From Tethya wilhelma (lineage: Eukaryota > Porifera > Demospongiae > Tethyida > Tethyidae), in the NCBI GenBank assembly GCA_964030475.1, contig CAXIPT010000005.1, positions 5,113,132 to 5,177,131 on the forward strand: a stretch of DNA of 64,000 nt, written 5' to 3'. Under the pieces are notes generated by a model. It had not been told where the DNA came from. It ran no database searches and saw only the letters and a list, made by a program, of their open reading frames with translations. The number at the start of each line of letters is the position of its first letter. Within the stretch, counting starts at the first letter, position 1. This document shows positions 40,642 to 54,800 of the stretch, in pieces. A program made the translations under genes and the position numbers.

Positions 40642-42990
40642 ATGACAACCAGAAAATCAAATAAACTAGAAATACCCCAAGCCACAGCTTATGAATCATC
40701 CTCTCCCAATTCTCCACGAAAGTCCAAGTGGCCTATTCTTAAGCGTGTCCTTCAAGCTACGAGTAGAGCCCCTTCGGAGAATCGAACATTTAGTCTGGAA
40801 TCACCACAATATTCGGCAGATCATGTTCACTTTCATCGTTGTTTTGCCGAGCTCGACCAGCTGGTTTTGTTGTTACGAGATCTCGACCGAAAGGACTCCG
40901 AATTGAGCACTCTGCTCGAAGCTCAGCAGGGACCGATGAGAACTTACTCCCTTGAGGAGGATATCCGTGAAGGTGAAAGCGCTTTTGATGATTCAGTTCA
41001 CTCCACTCTCAGCCCAATCTCCGTAGAGAGTTATCAAGACACGGTAAACTCTTTCATCGCTCTCTACGTCCAGTCCAAGTTCATGAGCTTCAACAGTGGC
41101 ATTGGGGAAGAGCAGGATAGACATGAGATTATCAGTGCTCTTGCAGCCAAGGTTTGTCCCACCTTGCCAATCTTTCGCAGGGTCTGTATTGACCCCAATA
41201 TGATAGCCAGCGAGAATCCTGAGTCTGAGAATGCTGGTATATGCCGAAATATTCCCATCAACCAATTAGCTCGATTTTGTGATCTTGCAGTCCTTCGTTT
41301 TCTTAGCTCTGTGACTGAGCGTACGAGTACTCGAGCTGTTTACTGGGCTTTGGAGTACCTCCATCAGTTAGTTAGCTCATTGATAGCCTCGCTCAACTCG
41401 TTAAACTCGTTTGGCTGGTATGGAGCTCCACCAATGAGAATCCGCAAGGGAACTGCCATGAGTATGCACCGCATGAGCCACTCAGCCATTCCTCCGATGC
41501 CTGTGGTTGTCGTGGGAACGCCTCCTAGTAGTCCAATGCTAACACCAGATCGTGATCTCACACCGGAACTGGATCCAGAAACGGGCCAACGTAGTCCTCT
41601 GTCGATATCCTCCTCACCTGGTCACAATTCCCATGCCATTCAACTCCAACAGCCTCCATCCACACCCCCTGACAGACAACTACCTCGGAATACTGCTCTC
41701 CAAGCTTCAGCTGCCCACAGAACCCAAGTGGTGAGCGTCGATGTGGAACCAGCACCACGAGAATTGGGGAGCCGTTTCAGACATTACACTGGTAATGACA
41801 CAGCCACTCCTCCTACTAGGCAACGAAGGACAAGTAGGCAGGAGCACCACAGTTTAGATCCGGTCGGACTACGTGCCTTCAGTCCTCCGAAACAAGTGGG
41901 TGGGGCTAGTTTGAGCTCAATGGGCAGCATCCCCGAGGAAGGGAGTGCCAACCGAGAGAGAATATTCATGATGGAATCATTTGAACAAAGTGGTGGCTAT
42001 GAAGAAAACAAAGATACAGGATTCTTCGGTTCTCCTACCAGATCGTCGTCACAGCTCGCATTTTCTCAACGAGCCAAGAAGGACAAGAGAGACAAAAGTC
42101 TGACACCTGTTCGACTCGGCAGCATTGAAGAGGTCGAGAATGACACGGATGATGTTGATGGCAGCTGCACTAGTGCTAGTGGCAGCAGCGAAGCAAGACC
42201 AGAAGGAAATCGTTTTCCTTCTGTTAGTGATGAAGAGGATGTACGCTCCAAACCAACTACAATTGTGTCAAGACTTTCAGAGTTGAAAAAACCTTTGGAG
42301 TTTGATGAACAAAAGGAGCTGGATACGCTCATGAACGCTGAAGGTCGAATAAGCTTGATTGCGATACTCAATGCTATAGCCAATCTCCCACAGACTGAGC
42401 AACTGTGGACCGACAAGGTCGGTCAGAAGTGTTTCTCGCTTATCCAGCTTTGCATGAATCTCGGACTTCCTCCCGGAAGTGGACAAGGCATGTCGGATCG
42501 GACAACTGCAAACGATCGACGCAAGAAGTTTCAGAAACAAGATCCCGTCGAAGCCAAGTCGCCAACTCTGGTGAAGCAGAAGCCTCATATTGTGTACAGT
42601 AATGCAATCATAGAGTATTCAGTGAAGGCCTTGATCCAGTGTGCCACAAGTATGATAACAGGTTGCACCAACGACAATGCTGTTTGCAAACTGGCCCACA
42701 TCCAGTTGCACAACCCAAGCCAGTCCATACACGATAAACTCCTTCACATGTTTCGAAGAATTCACACTCACTCACCAACAAACTTCCGACAGGCGCTAAC
42801 AAACTTTGCTAAGCCCACTGACTCTTCTTGTAGAAAACTGTTCCACTTTCTTCACGCCATGTTGCAGTACTGCGTCACTGGACAAGATGTCCACCTCAAT
42901 GCGCTACTGATGGCCATCGTGGTAGCTGTATTGAGACTAACTGTTGATAGATTGGTGCAGCTGGACATTACTGAGAGTTCCATTCAGAAT
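40642..42990 (+). CDS. UNC80: UNC80 first coding exon
   Basis: 2,349 bp, phase 0 at its end (donor GTGAGT). A basic Ser-rich start is followed by helical repeats (FHRCFAELDQLVLLLRDLD), the CDLAVLRFL..YWALEYLHQLV segment (human DVAVLRCLL..WSLMYYLQRL), a long disordered Ser/Pro/Arg linker, and RQALTNF..FLHAMLQYC close to the end. Confidence 0.9.
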
Positions 42991-45900
42991 GTGAGTGTAC
43001 ATTTGTGAATTCTGTTCATGCACTCTTGATTAGATGCAGGTGGCCTAATACATGTGTATGCGTCATACACACATAATTATGCTTGAGTGTAGATTGTGTT
43101 TTGACTTTGTGAATCAGCACATGTACTGTAGTAATTTGAGACATACTCTTGTACCCTTATGGTATGAGTATTCATAAGCCAAGGAATGTAATAACAACTC
43201 ATGAAGATCCATGGCACATTAAGATTCACTAGCCTCGTAAACCAGGCCTTCTATTCTTATTGCTGAGTATGCCTTCCCCACTATTCATAATATTATTGCT
43301 AAGCTCAATATGAAGTGTGCAGGAAGGGCCTGGTTTACGAGGATAAAGATCGATTCATCTCATAATATGTTTTTATAAATTATCAAAGATTTCTCTTATG
43401 ATATAATCACTTTCAATTTGTTTTGATATCCCTTTGTGCTTTTCCCCTTACAGAGTGTAGTCAGTGAAGCGTGTAGCTTCTTTCAATATGCCCAACACCT
43501 ATTTTCACAAGATTTTGTCGCTCGTACCAAAGACTTCAAGCACTTGCACATGTACGTTCAGCGTATTGCTCTCTCAGTTGTGCTCCCCATTCGACCCCCA
43601 ATCAAGCCCCCCAGAGACCCCCCCTCCAGTATCACAACCATCGAAGAAGAGTCTGAAATGAAATCCAGGCACTACTCTCTCACTCACACAAAGTCCACTG
43701 ATACTGGCCTCGATGATAAACGAAAAGAGGAAGAAAGCTTAGCTGCTTCGAAGTCTTCCATCCACAAGCGACTCATCAAACAGGCAACTGGCGTTAGCTC
43801 CGTGTCTTCGCCTCTAAAACGGAGAAGAAGTGGATCACTCAACCTCCCATCAGAGGCAAAGAAGCGTAGCCCCTTTTTGAAGCAAAGGAGTGTAAGTACC
43901 TTGAAGAAGACAGACTCCGAGGGGAGTGAGAGCCGTGATGGTGGTGATGCTGGTGATGGTGTGACTGGTGATGGTGTGAGGGAGTGGAGAGGACTGAATT
44001 TGGATGTGCTACGTAGTAGGATCCAAAGGTTGATTGTGCTGATGAATACCTCTGAGCCAGGATCAGTACCCGAGTCAAACATGCTCGCTTCACTCATTGA
44101 TCTGGTAAGTGATGATGTAAGAATGACATCATTGTAATGGCTTAATTTGAATAGTGATATTGTGATAATTATGCATTCTCCTAATTTTTCTTCTCTTTTA
44201 TCTGTCCTTGTTGCTATGTGCTTTTTTTTTAAAAAATCTCTCTCGTTTCTTGCTCCTATTCTCAGAATGATGGTGAGACAGTCGTAGCCAGATCCATGGT
44301 CTTCTTAGAGTGTGCTCTATTTGTCAACAAACTCCGTAGCAACCAAAATTACCCCACTGTCTGGGTACATCACAACAGGGACAGCCCCCGAATGCATCAT
44401 GTCAGCTTCAATCTTTTAAAGTGGGCCGAAGCCATTGGTGAGAAGTTACGCCTGGTTGAGATGAAAGAACGTGACATGCTTTCTCGGTTGAAGAAAGGAT
44501 CGTTGGACTCCAGTGCAAAGGAAAAACTCAGTTTACCAGAAGAACCCGTTTTTCCTGTTGACCGAATCGAGACTGAAGACCAAGAAACACTACAGGCTGT
44601 TTCCTATGCCATTAAGATGTCAGCATGTACACTGTTGCTGGAGATAACTCGGTTTCTCCGTGACCCCCCAGCTCATTTCTCTCCACCCCCTTCAATTTCA
44701 CAGTTGAGTACCCCTCGAGTCAGTGTGGGACAAATGGATCGCAAGTTCTCGACAACCAGTACCATCTCTGAAAGTGGAGACCCCGGGACAGGCAGTGTGT
44801 TTCAGATGCCATCAGTCACAGGTGGGCATCATTTTGGAAGCAGTCTTTCAGTCGAAGAGCCCGACCCGATAGATCGTCTCCGAAAAGTCTCTTCTTTTGA
44901 TGAAAATATTCCTCCTAGCCCGAGAAAGAAGAAAGTGTCAGTCTATCTTCGTGTCAACAGCAGTGGGCCATCTGCTGGAATTACGCGAAAGACTTCAACA
45001 AGAAAGCATCCGAAATTTGTCCGTGTTATCGATTCGCCGGGTGAGCTCCGGGTTGGACAAGCATCCTCCCCAAACATCCACCGCAAGAGTGTCGCTTCTT
45101 CCGCCGCTACAGGTCTCCACATGTCGTTTTATGGTGGAGCTAGAGGAGGTCGTCGACCCTCTGTCTCCGGCAGCAGCCACCCGATATCCATTTCCGCTAC
45201 CACACAGGGAGCAGCCCAACTCCGCCGCAAGTCTATGGGAGCTTACCTCACTCCCAAAGACTCTTCCCGGGAGGCTCACAGTTACGACCCACTTCAACAG
45301 CATTCACAGCAGCATTTGTTGTCGGCATCTCCGAACAAGACTGCTGCAGGCGGCTCTCTTGGCACTTCCCTCAACATTGGTCTCACCAAACTGAAGAGGT
45401 CCGCTCAAAGAGCGTTCAGGCGGGCACGGACACCGACAGCTACTCCTAGACGAGTGCCTGGTGAGGGCGGTGTCTCCCCGAGTAGTAGTCCTGCTCCTAG
45501 TCACCGTAGTAGGTACCCTCGTTTGAGTAGCACGGGAAGCTTTGCCACTCCTGGAGGAGTTTCGCCTACTATGCTACCGCACGAAGACAGCCGGAAGCAC
45601 TATCCTTGGCTGGATATTGTGGAACATTTGATCATTGCCGATGCTTCGAGTCTTGATATGAGCATTGAACGCAGGCGATCTTGTCAGGCACTCATTTCTG
45701 CTTTAAATTTCGTGTATTCAAACTCGTTTGATAAACAAGATGAACCGGTTGGAGGAACTGATAACAAAGCAAAGGATGGAGAAAACAATACGGGTAACAA
45801 CAGTCTCACCATGACAAGAAGTCTGAGCACGATATTTTCTCACCAGCTCTCTCAAGTTAGCAGAAACAGTGCCTCCTTGGAGACTGCCACATCCACTGCT

Positions 45901-46789
45901 ACTAAAGGACAAACAATTCCAGCATATAGTCGAAGTGCTAGCATGGGACTGCCGGCTCGAAGGAGAACCCAACAAAGAGTGACCACCAACCGAGCAACTT
46001 CTTTACCAGCTGTTTCCACAAATGTACTACAAAAGAAAGAAACAGCTTATAGCATCACGTTTGCAAATTTCAACTATGCCAAGTTCACCAGCACCTTTCT
46101 TGGAGCTACTGGTGGTGAAGAAGGCAGCATTGAGCTCTTTCTTGAAGAGGAGTCTGCCTTTTCAAAGCCTTGCTTGATGGCTGAGCTTGACAAACAGAGA
46201 AGGGAGTACATCAAAACGGAGTACCTGGGAATGATGCACACTCCTTTCTCCATCTTGGTGCACGCTGGTCCAATATTGCATCATAGCACGTTCACGAGTT
46301 TGAAAGGAATAGCCTGGAGGATGTTGCTGGATGTGGACCTGGAGGTGTCTCAGACTGCAGGTACATTTCTATGTCTGTGTTGTGTCCGATATAATACTTT
46401 GAGAAAACGGACCAAAAGTGGAGGTCTCTTTTCAGCTACCAGTGACCGTGTAGTATGGGCCTAAGGGATATTAAGTTACCCATAATATATATGTATAATG
46501 TATATAAAGGAAGACCTTTTTGAGATTCCCCCCCTTTTTACTAATGATACAGGAGCATTCTTTCTTCTTGCCTGCTCGAAGGAGAGTGACCGGATCGTGA
46601 AGGGGTTTGTGTCGGAGAACATCCACAAGAAAGGTGCTCAAGTTCACAAAGAAGCTATACTAAGATTCAAGGTGTTGTGGGATACACGGTATCATGTCTG
46701 GCGACGAATGGAAGAGAGAGCACAGAAGAAGCTCAACATGTACAGCGAAAAGGAAGACAGCAGAGACGTATGTGTGTGTGTGTGTGTGT

Positions 46790-46820
<31 letters not shown>

Positions 46821-47594
46821 CACGAGTGAGTGAGTAATATGGTGCACTAATGGAATATCCACTTACATGGTTCACTATCAAAATACTTATTGTTTTGGTA
46901 CTACGTATGGTGCACAAAAACATGTTTGTTGAGAATGCTTAGTCAGCTTGGTTTGAACATCTGCTGCTGGGTGCTGTTTGTACACCACATCTGCAAGATT
47001 ATGATTTCTTATTCACAAATATACTTGAGTGTTAGCTTTTCAAAGCATTCCTTTAAGGTTAGCCTTCTACAAGGATCACAGCCCTCCCAACAATTCTTGT
47101 TTGATTTTAGCATGGGTGTCTCTCCAGAGGACGTAAAATTAACTCTTTTTTTGTTGTTATTGTTAGTTAGTAACCAACTAGCTACCAATTATGTACATGT
47201 GGTATGTACATTCAACTTTAAAAAAGTAAATTGTAGGCCAAGTTTTAGATCTGCGATGATCTACAAGACTTACTCAAAGTTATTTTTATCTCACTGTCTC
47301 TCTCCTTCAGGCACAGCAGACCATAGGTTACTCTCTCCCTGCCAACCCTCTGGGTCACTCAGGTACAGACTTGCCTCTTTCTCCTTGGGAGCCTGCCTCC
47401 GTGTGCACATGCAAGTCATGTGATGTGAATCCTGAGAAGTGCTACCGTTCGACACAGCTGGCACCGTTGGTCCACACAGAGGAGGTTTCTCAGCAAGTGA
47501 ACCATTTCAGTGTGTCTGGTGTGAGTGTGGCCCAGGAGGCCAGCACAAAGCCAGCTGCCAATGTGTACTATGGAGTGGAGAGTGATGACTCTCA

Positions 47595-47680
<86 letters not shown>

Positions 47681-48773
47681 TCGATGGCAATCAAATTAGT
47701 TGTATTGACCATGCATCGAGTGCCCCCCACTTAAAGAAACTATAATTTGGGTGTGTGGGTGTGGAACATTTGTTCTCATTCACCAATGACCATGCTATGC
47801 CCAATATATTCATTGATCTCCTACAGGGAACATAGAATGGGAAGCTGCTGAACCTACTCTCTTCCCTCGGTCTCTGCTACCTCTCATCCGTTTTGTGATC
47901 ATGTCCCTCAGTCCTCACTACTCATCCTCCACACCCTCACAGCCTCACACCCAGGAGGATGCAGAAGAGTGCACAAGCTCGGACATTGTTGAACTTGCCC
48001 GAAACATTGTGTGGACATGCATGGTTGAAGATGCCCGGCTATTTTTTCGACCATTGCTAAACCAGTTTAACCGGCTTTACAAGCTTATCACAGACAAGAA
48101 TTGTAAAACTTCTCAAGTTGATAAACTACTGGTAAGTAAGAAACAATACACTTCTAGCCTCATTTCCAAGCTTCTCCCTCACGTATATTTTCTTCGAAAA
48201 TAAGGAGAGAGAGATTAAATGCGAGGCAGAAGCCTCATAGTAATGTATTTGAATGAAAGAGAAAAAGAACTTGTGGTTTGTTTGGGATTTGAACCGGTGT
48301 TGTTTTGAGTCAGAGCCAAACACCATAATCACTGAGCTACTTGGGCTTATTGGTAGCTGGAGCATAGTGTTCACTACTATAAACAATCATATTCGTGATT
48401 ATTTTGAAGTGAACTTTCTCTCTATTTTGTTTACTTATTCAATTTCACAATTCGCCGTTGTAAACTATTCAAATTTCAAAGTCAATTGCATACTCTACAT
48501 TACACAGATGGACACAGTGCAGCCATTTCACGTCCTGTTGAATGCCTTTCACACTCTACCTCCAAACGCGGCACATGTGCTCTTCAACAACTTCATCGGC
48601 GTGGTGATGAGACACACGGACCAGCCTTATATCCACTCCAACAAGATTGTTCAGGGTGTGCTCACGATGATACAGATGGTAAGTGTATTGTCCATCATCC
48701 ACCATCTTTGTCTCTCTTTTTGGTGTTTATACTTGCAGTGTCTTGATCCTTTTTGTTCGGAAAAATAATGCTT

Positions 48774-48848
<75 letters not shown>

Positions 48849-51800
48849 GTTGTTGTAAGAGATTGGTGGGGTTGAGGGGCTACGAATGATGCTGTTTTTG
48901 AAGAGCAGCGTCTGACGTGTGTAGACAGAACAAAGGATATAGTAATTGGGGTCCTGAATTCCTGTCTTATAGAGCCTATTGTATAAGGATCCTGAGGGAG
49001 TGATTTAGAGGGGAGGAGACTAATGGTGTTTGCCGATATCCTTGTAGATCCACTTACAATCATGTCCCATCTTAATGGGGTAATTTGTAAGCAAGCCACT
49101 ACATCACCAAGTGCTTGTAGCATTTTTCAAGGGTTTGTTTTTTCAATTATTGTTTGTGTACAATGATTCTGATTGAATTATGTAGTTATGTGTGTATATA
49201 TGGATGTATGTATACAGCGTTTTACTATTGATCAACACACACTCATACACACGATCAAGGTCGCACCAAGTGTCCAAGGTCTCGATGTCAAAGTCCTCAA
49301 AGGGATCTTGAAGAAGGAGAGCTGTTACACGGCCATCATGAACACTGCCAGGATCAGAGGCGTAGAGAAAGTACGTGTTGTATCGGACCACCATCAAGTT
49401 GACCAACGTCCGTATAAGGTCAGGGATGATATGACATTTGGAGATCTCATAGCAGCTGCCTGCCAGTCTGACCATCTCTCCTTTGAACTCTTGAGCAAAT
49501 GGTATCTCATCGATGAGAACAAAGGTAGGGCGTGGCTTAGATGGCTAGTTTGATAAAGTTGGCGTATCAAGGCTGTAGCTATCACACACACTAGACAACA
49601 TGTAACTTGGCAACGTTTTGATGCTTTGTTTGAAGCTAGAACAAGTTGCTCACAATTATGTCCAAGTTACCTAGTGTATTGTACCCAATAGTTGTCATGG
49701 TATCCTTTTGACCTTTGACCTTTCCAGAGCTGCCTGTACTGAGCAGTCTGGTGATACAGGATCATCACAGTGCTCCTCTTGACGGCCATTACCCTATCTT
49801 CTCCCTCCAAAAGAGAATGGGCCAACAGGACAACGTGTGGCAGAGACAGATGGACCAGCTGTTTGTCTATAAGATGAGCGAGGTCACGAGAGTGCTATTG
49901 ACATTGCAGCTGCTTCAGACGGGACCTGAGGTCGAGAAGGGATTCACTTACTCCGAGGTATATACATGGATTGGCTCAGTATATTACACTCAAATGACTG
50001 TGTGCTTGTTTGTGTTGTCACTGAAAAAGATAGTTTGATTCTTTTAAGTGCGGCATGAAATATGATGTAACATTATCAGTATAATAATATTATGTACACA
50101 TCACACACTCAATGTTGTCCATCACTCTCACACACGTACACACACATGCATAGTATGCTCAACCCAACTATCGTTTCATCCACAATGAGCTTGTGGAACT
50201 CAACTCCTTCCCTCGTAAGGCCCTCACCAGCATCCTCTACGAAGCTGGCCCAAGCATCCATCAGCATGTCCAGTTGCGAGCTTCTGACGTCATGCTCAAG
50301 GGGATATGGGTACGATTCGTGCTGCAACTTTTCAAATCCGTCAAACCGGATTACGACTGGTCAAACAGCATGATCCTGTTTCTAAACGTGGTAAACGGTT
50401 CGCTCCTCTTGCACAGTGAAGACCACTCCATTCTCCAGTACTCGATTGCAACGCTTCTTGTCGCTGCAACAAAATTCACCACCATCTTCAAGAGGGATGG
50501 CTACCTGATGATCATACCCACCTTGATTCAAGTCTATGCTCTCCACATGCGAAACAAGCTCATCACCGGTGCCTTGAAGTTTCTCTGGACCCAGTTTTAT
50601 CTCCTTGACACCAACGTGTTCTTTCTTCAAGTGACTGCAGCTGCTGCTACCTTGCTCTCAGAGGAGACAGCTTCTCTCTCAAACAGTGTCAATTCCAACA
50701 TCGCAGCTGCTCTGTCTGCCGGGTCGGTGAACATGGAGGCTGAGGAAGCCGGGAAGCTTTACACCAAGGCTGTTTTTGAGCTCACTGAGGCACTGGATTC
50801 GGAGAATGTCCCATTGGATAATCTGGAAGTCATGGTTAGCGGGCGTACACAAATAGTTGCAGCATGACTGGAAATTTTGTTTACCTGAGAGATGTAGATG
50901 GCTTACAATCATGTGTTTATTTAGTTTCGCACACACACACATATGCTCCTACACGCACACACACAGCAATGCTGCCAATCCCATCTTGAACCAGAACTCT
51001 ACCAGAAGCTCAGCTCTGAGAACTGGCAGAGGATGCCGCTCATCAATGTAGCCTTCCTCTGCATCTCTCTGGCACGTTGGAACCCAGAGGCTCTGAGAGG
51101 GATGCAAGTGCTCGTGTTCATTGACCACCTCATGCCTCTGTTCCTGGAGTCGTGGGACAGAGGTGGCTACAGGTTCAGCATCTGTTCGGCCATGGAGTAC
51201 CTGATAAAGGGATGCAGTAACATTGTGAAGTAAGTGGTGCTCAAGGACGTGCACATCGACCCCCTTTCCTGTGAGATTGCACGGAGGATTGTACTGATGG
51301 TTGAGAGGAAACCGGTCCACTTTATTTTATAACGTTTTACTCATGCCTTCCCCAATAGAATACGCAAGAGAAAGATGGGAAAGGCTTTGACTTTGTAATT
51401 CTTAAATATGCACTGGAGAAAGCCAGGGAATGAAGCTGCTTTGTTTGGTCACTGACCTCTGTTACCATTGTCTTTATTATATACGAGTGTTTTTAATATT
51501 CATTAGTAACCTTCTTTTGTTCGTAGAGTAGTATTTATGAGGAGCCTTTGTTTGATCGTATTATGAATGTGTAATATTCATTAGGAAGAAGCCTTACTAA
51601 GAGTGTTTAATATTCATGAGCTGCCTTTATTTGCTATGAATATTACACCTACAATGATATGAGCACCCATCATTGGTTGCTATAAATAGGTGTTCAGTTT
51701 TTGTGTACAATCTATTTATAGGCCACAAAACTGGCGTGGTGACATTCTCTCAACCCGTAAAGCTGGAACAAAAGGGGCTCCCCCTCAGACTCCGGGTCCC

Positions 51801-54800
51801 AATACTGCTGAAGATGTCTATGATGGTCCTTCCAAGCCTTTCCGACCCGAAGAGAGTACGGCACCGCTAACAGGTGCTGGAGCTCAAGCTGGGCGAAAGA
51901 CGTCCGTCGCACAGATGGTTCGACGGCTGTTGATCAATCCGAACAAGAAGGAGATGACAAGTGGCCGATTGAACCTTGCCGAAGGGAGTGTGCGTCTTCC
52001 TCAAGGGAAACAGAAGAAGGCTTCTCTACCACTTGCACCGCTGGACCTTCAGGAGCAGCCTCTCGATCATACTACACTCTCCAAGGAGTTCAAGTAAGTG
52101 TGTGTATGTGTCTAAAGATATTTATCTGGTAACCGTAATGAATTTCATTGGGATGATAGGCTTCGTCGTATCCAAGATGCCCAACAAAGAGTCCTCCGTC
52201 TTTCGAGAGAGTCCCTTCTCTCAATCGCCTCTCAGTTTGTGTGTCACTACTATCATGAAGGAGGTGGTGTGAAGCCTCGGAAGATGAGTGGTGGACCAGG
52301 CGGGAGAAACCTGTCCACTAGCAAACAGGAAAGGGTTAAGCCTGCCCTAGATCCACAGTCTGTACTGGTAAGTTCTGTATACGTCGGTCACTCACAAGGA
52401 AGGCTCTTTTGCTGTCAGTTTGTTCCCCCTACATAAGGGGAAGGGGGAACTCACTCTTACCCCTTCAATTTTTTGTCAATATTCATGATTGCTTTGCACA
52501 AGTTCCAAGTCACCTTCCATTGTACAAATCACTCTTCAATATAATAAAAATTATTAAGATGTTAGGATGTCAATAATAACTAACAATGGAAAGTAGATAA
52601 TAGGTACTCCCCCCCCCCAATGCATGCCCGAGACAGGTCACTATAATTATAATAGGTTAATTATTTCACAATTGGACTGTATATCAAAGTGGTTTTGGGG
52701 AAGGCCTGATTTATGAGGCTAGACTATCCTCGTTTTTCTTGTTGCTACGGGGAAAACAATGCCTGGTTTAGAAGATGACTTCTTGTCCATATATATATAT
52801 AGGTGCTTGCTTCCCTGACAGTCCTGCTGCTCAAACAAGGAGCTGTCAACGAGGCTGCGCTCCAGGGGAAAGGTCTGAACAGCTTCATGACTCACTGCCT
52901 CCCTAACATCACCTGGACAGATGCCTACTTTAGCTCCTTCCAGAACATCTTGGCCAGGCTACTCAAGCTCTTTAAATACCTTCAGAAAGATTCCAACGTA
53001 AGATATACACATACAGTATATACATGATTGATAAACTGTCCATTATAATACTTATCCCCCAATTTTTGTTTTAATTTCAGAAAGCTATAATGGTCTACGA
53101 GAACCTTACTTCATTTGTTTCAAGTATGTTCACTATTTCATTTGCATTGATATTACTCCATGGTCTATGGAGTAACATATGCACCATTGTACATGTGCAG
53201 GTATCACCAAGTGTATCCAAAGGTACCCCCAGCTTGTACAAGGGCAAGAACAGCATCTCTCCAAACTAAAGGTATGTACAGCTGACTTAAAAGTTTCTCT
53301 GTGATGTCCATAAGCACTCATTCACTCACACCAATCCTTATGTACATGTACACACACGCACACATGCAGTCGCTACTTGAAACCATTGTCAACATGCAAA
53401 GTTCAAACACGGGTCAACTCGGTGCCGTTCAGAGGAGATTTAAAAGCATTCAAGTTCCTCTCTTGACGAGTGCACCGGCCTCTTTCATCGATGCAGTAGT
53501 ACACTTGGCTGCAGAGCTCATTGTAGCTACCACTGGTGCAACACAGCCTAGATTAAGGTGATTTTGTTGAATCCTTGTAAAGCTGCATATGAGCTAGGCA
53601 TGATCCTGACATGATTGACTTAGTCATTTTGCTCATATATCTGTTTGAAGGTACGGTATATCAGATCTGCTGTCTTTGAAAGCAACCAAAGAACACGAAG
53701 AAATTCTGGTAAACAAAGTGTTGCTGCCTCTCTGTGTACAACTAGGACTAAAAGGTTTGGTGGGCATTAATTAGAAAATCATCATCACTACTTTTTATGT
53801 GGTTCAATCATCCAATCAATGGTCCGTAGACATATCATCTCCGTCCACCCAAGACAAGGACTTTCTTTTGAAGTTTGTCGAGAGCAAAGTTGAATTCGTA
53901 TTAAGATTCTCCAGTCAAAGAATCTCCCCTGAGCCTTGGTTTAGAGGTCAGCTAGGAGCTATGAGTGTATAGTATAGTAGCTGTTCAAATATAATGTTGT
54001 CATGGATACTATTCAAATACCATAGTGTGCAAATACTTACCACCTGTACACTATTATGTATACAGCCCTCAGAGTGATTTGCTGTTCGTTTGGTGACGTG
54101 TTCACTCTCAAGGACTGGCACAATATTGCCCAGTGGGTCCTTCTTCTCACACACAGAAACTTTAACTTACCAAACACAAAGAAGCTGTCCACCACTTCCA
54201 TTAGCAGCAGCGAGGGAGAAGCCCCTGTAGGAAGGACTGCTCGTCTTTCATCAATCTCTGGTGCTTCAAGTGAGCCTTAATTGTGTAATTATGTATTGCT
54301 GCACGTACTTTAAACTGTGTGTGTGTGTATGTGTTGTCATGAACAGGTTCCAACAAGCAGAATGCTCTGGAAAGTTACATCAATTTCCACAGCTGCCTCT
54401 TAGAGTTCTTTGAATCGTTTCTTGTTGTCCAAAGAATACCTCTCTTCTCGATGCTGTGGCCTATTCTGAGGCAGCTGGGACCAAATGTAAGTTGTATTCT
54501 CCAGCTGCACACTGTTACTTTTTTCCATTACCCATTTTACCACTGAATGTGTACTGCACTATTTCCACAGCTGCAAGTAGCCTTGCAATCTGTCAAATCA
54601 AACAACCCAGCTCAGCTAGACCGGATAATGGATTGCATTGATCGTTGTCAACATCTTCTCAGTCCCAACTTCAACATTCCACCGACCAAGAGCAGACAAG
54701 AGATTCTCCTCGATATTCAGTACGAACTCAAATACCTCACACCAGTAAGCGGACGCTCGACACTCAACCGGTCACAAACCACGGTCGATCGAGGTACAGG

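Noticed and set aside
48275..48348. Functional tRNA gene
   Set aside because: The A and B boxes are good, but the acceptor and T stems do not pair, so it is listed as a tRNA-derived repeat.
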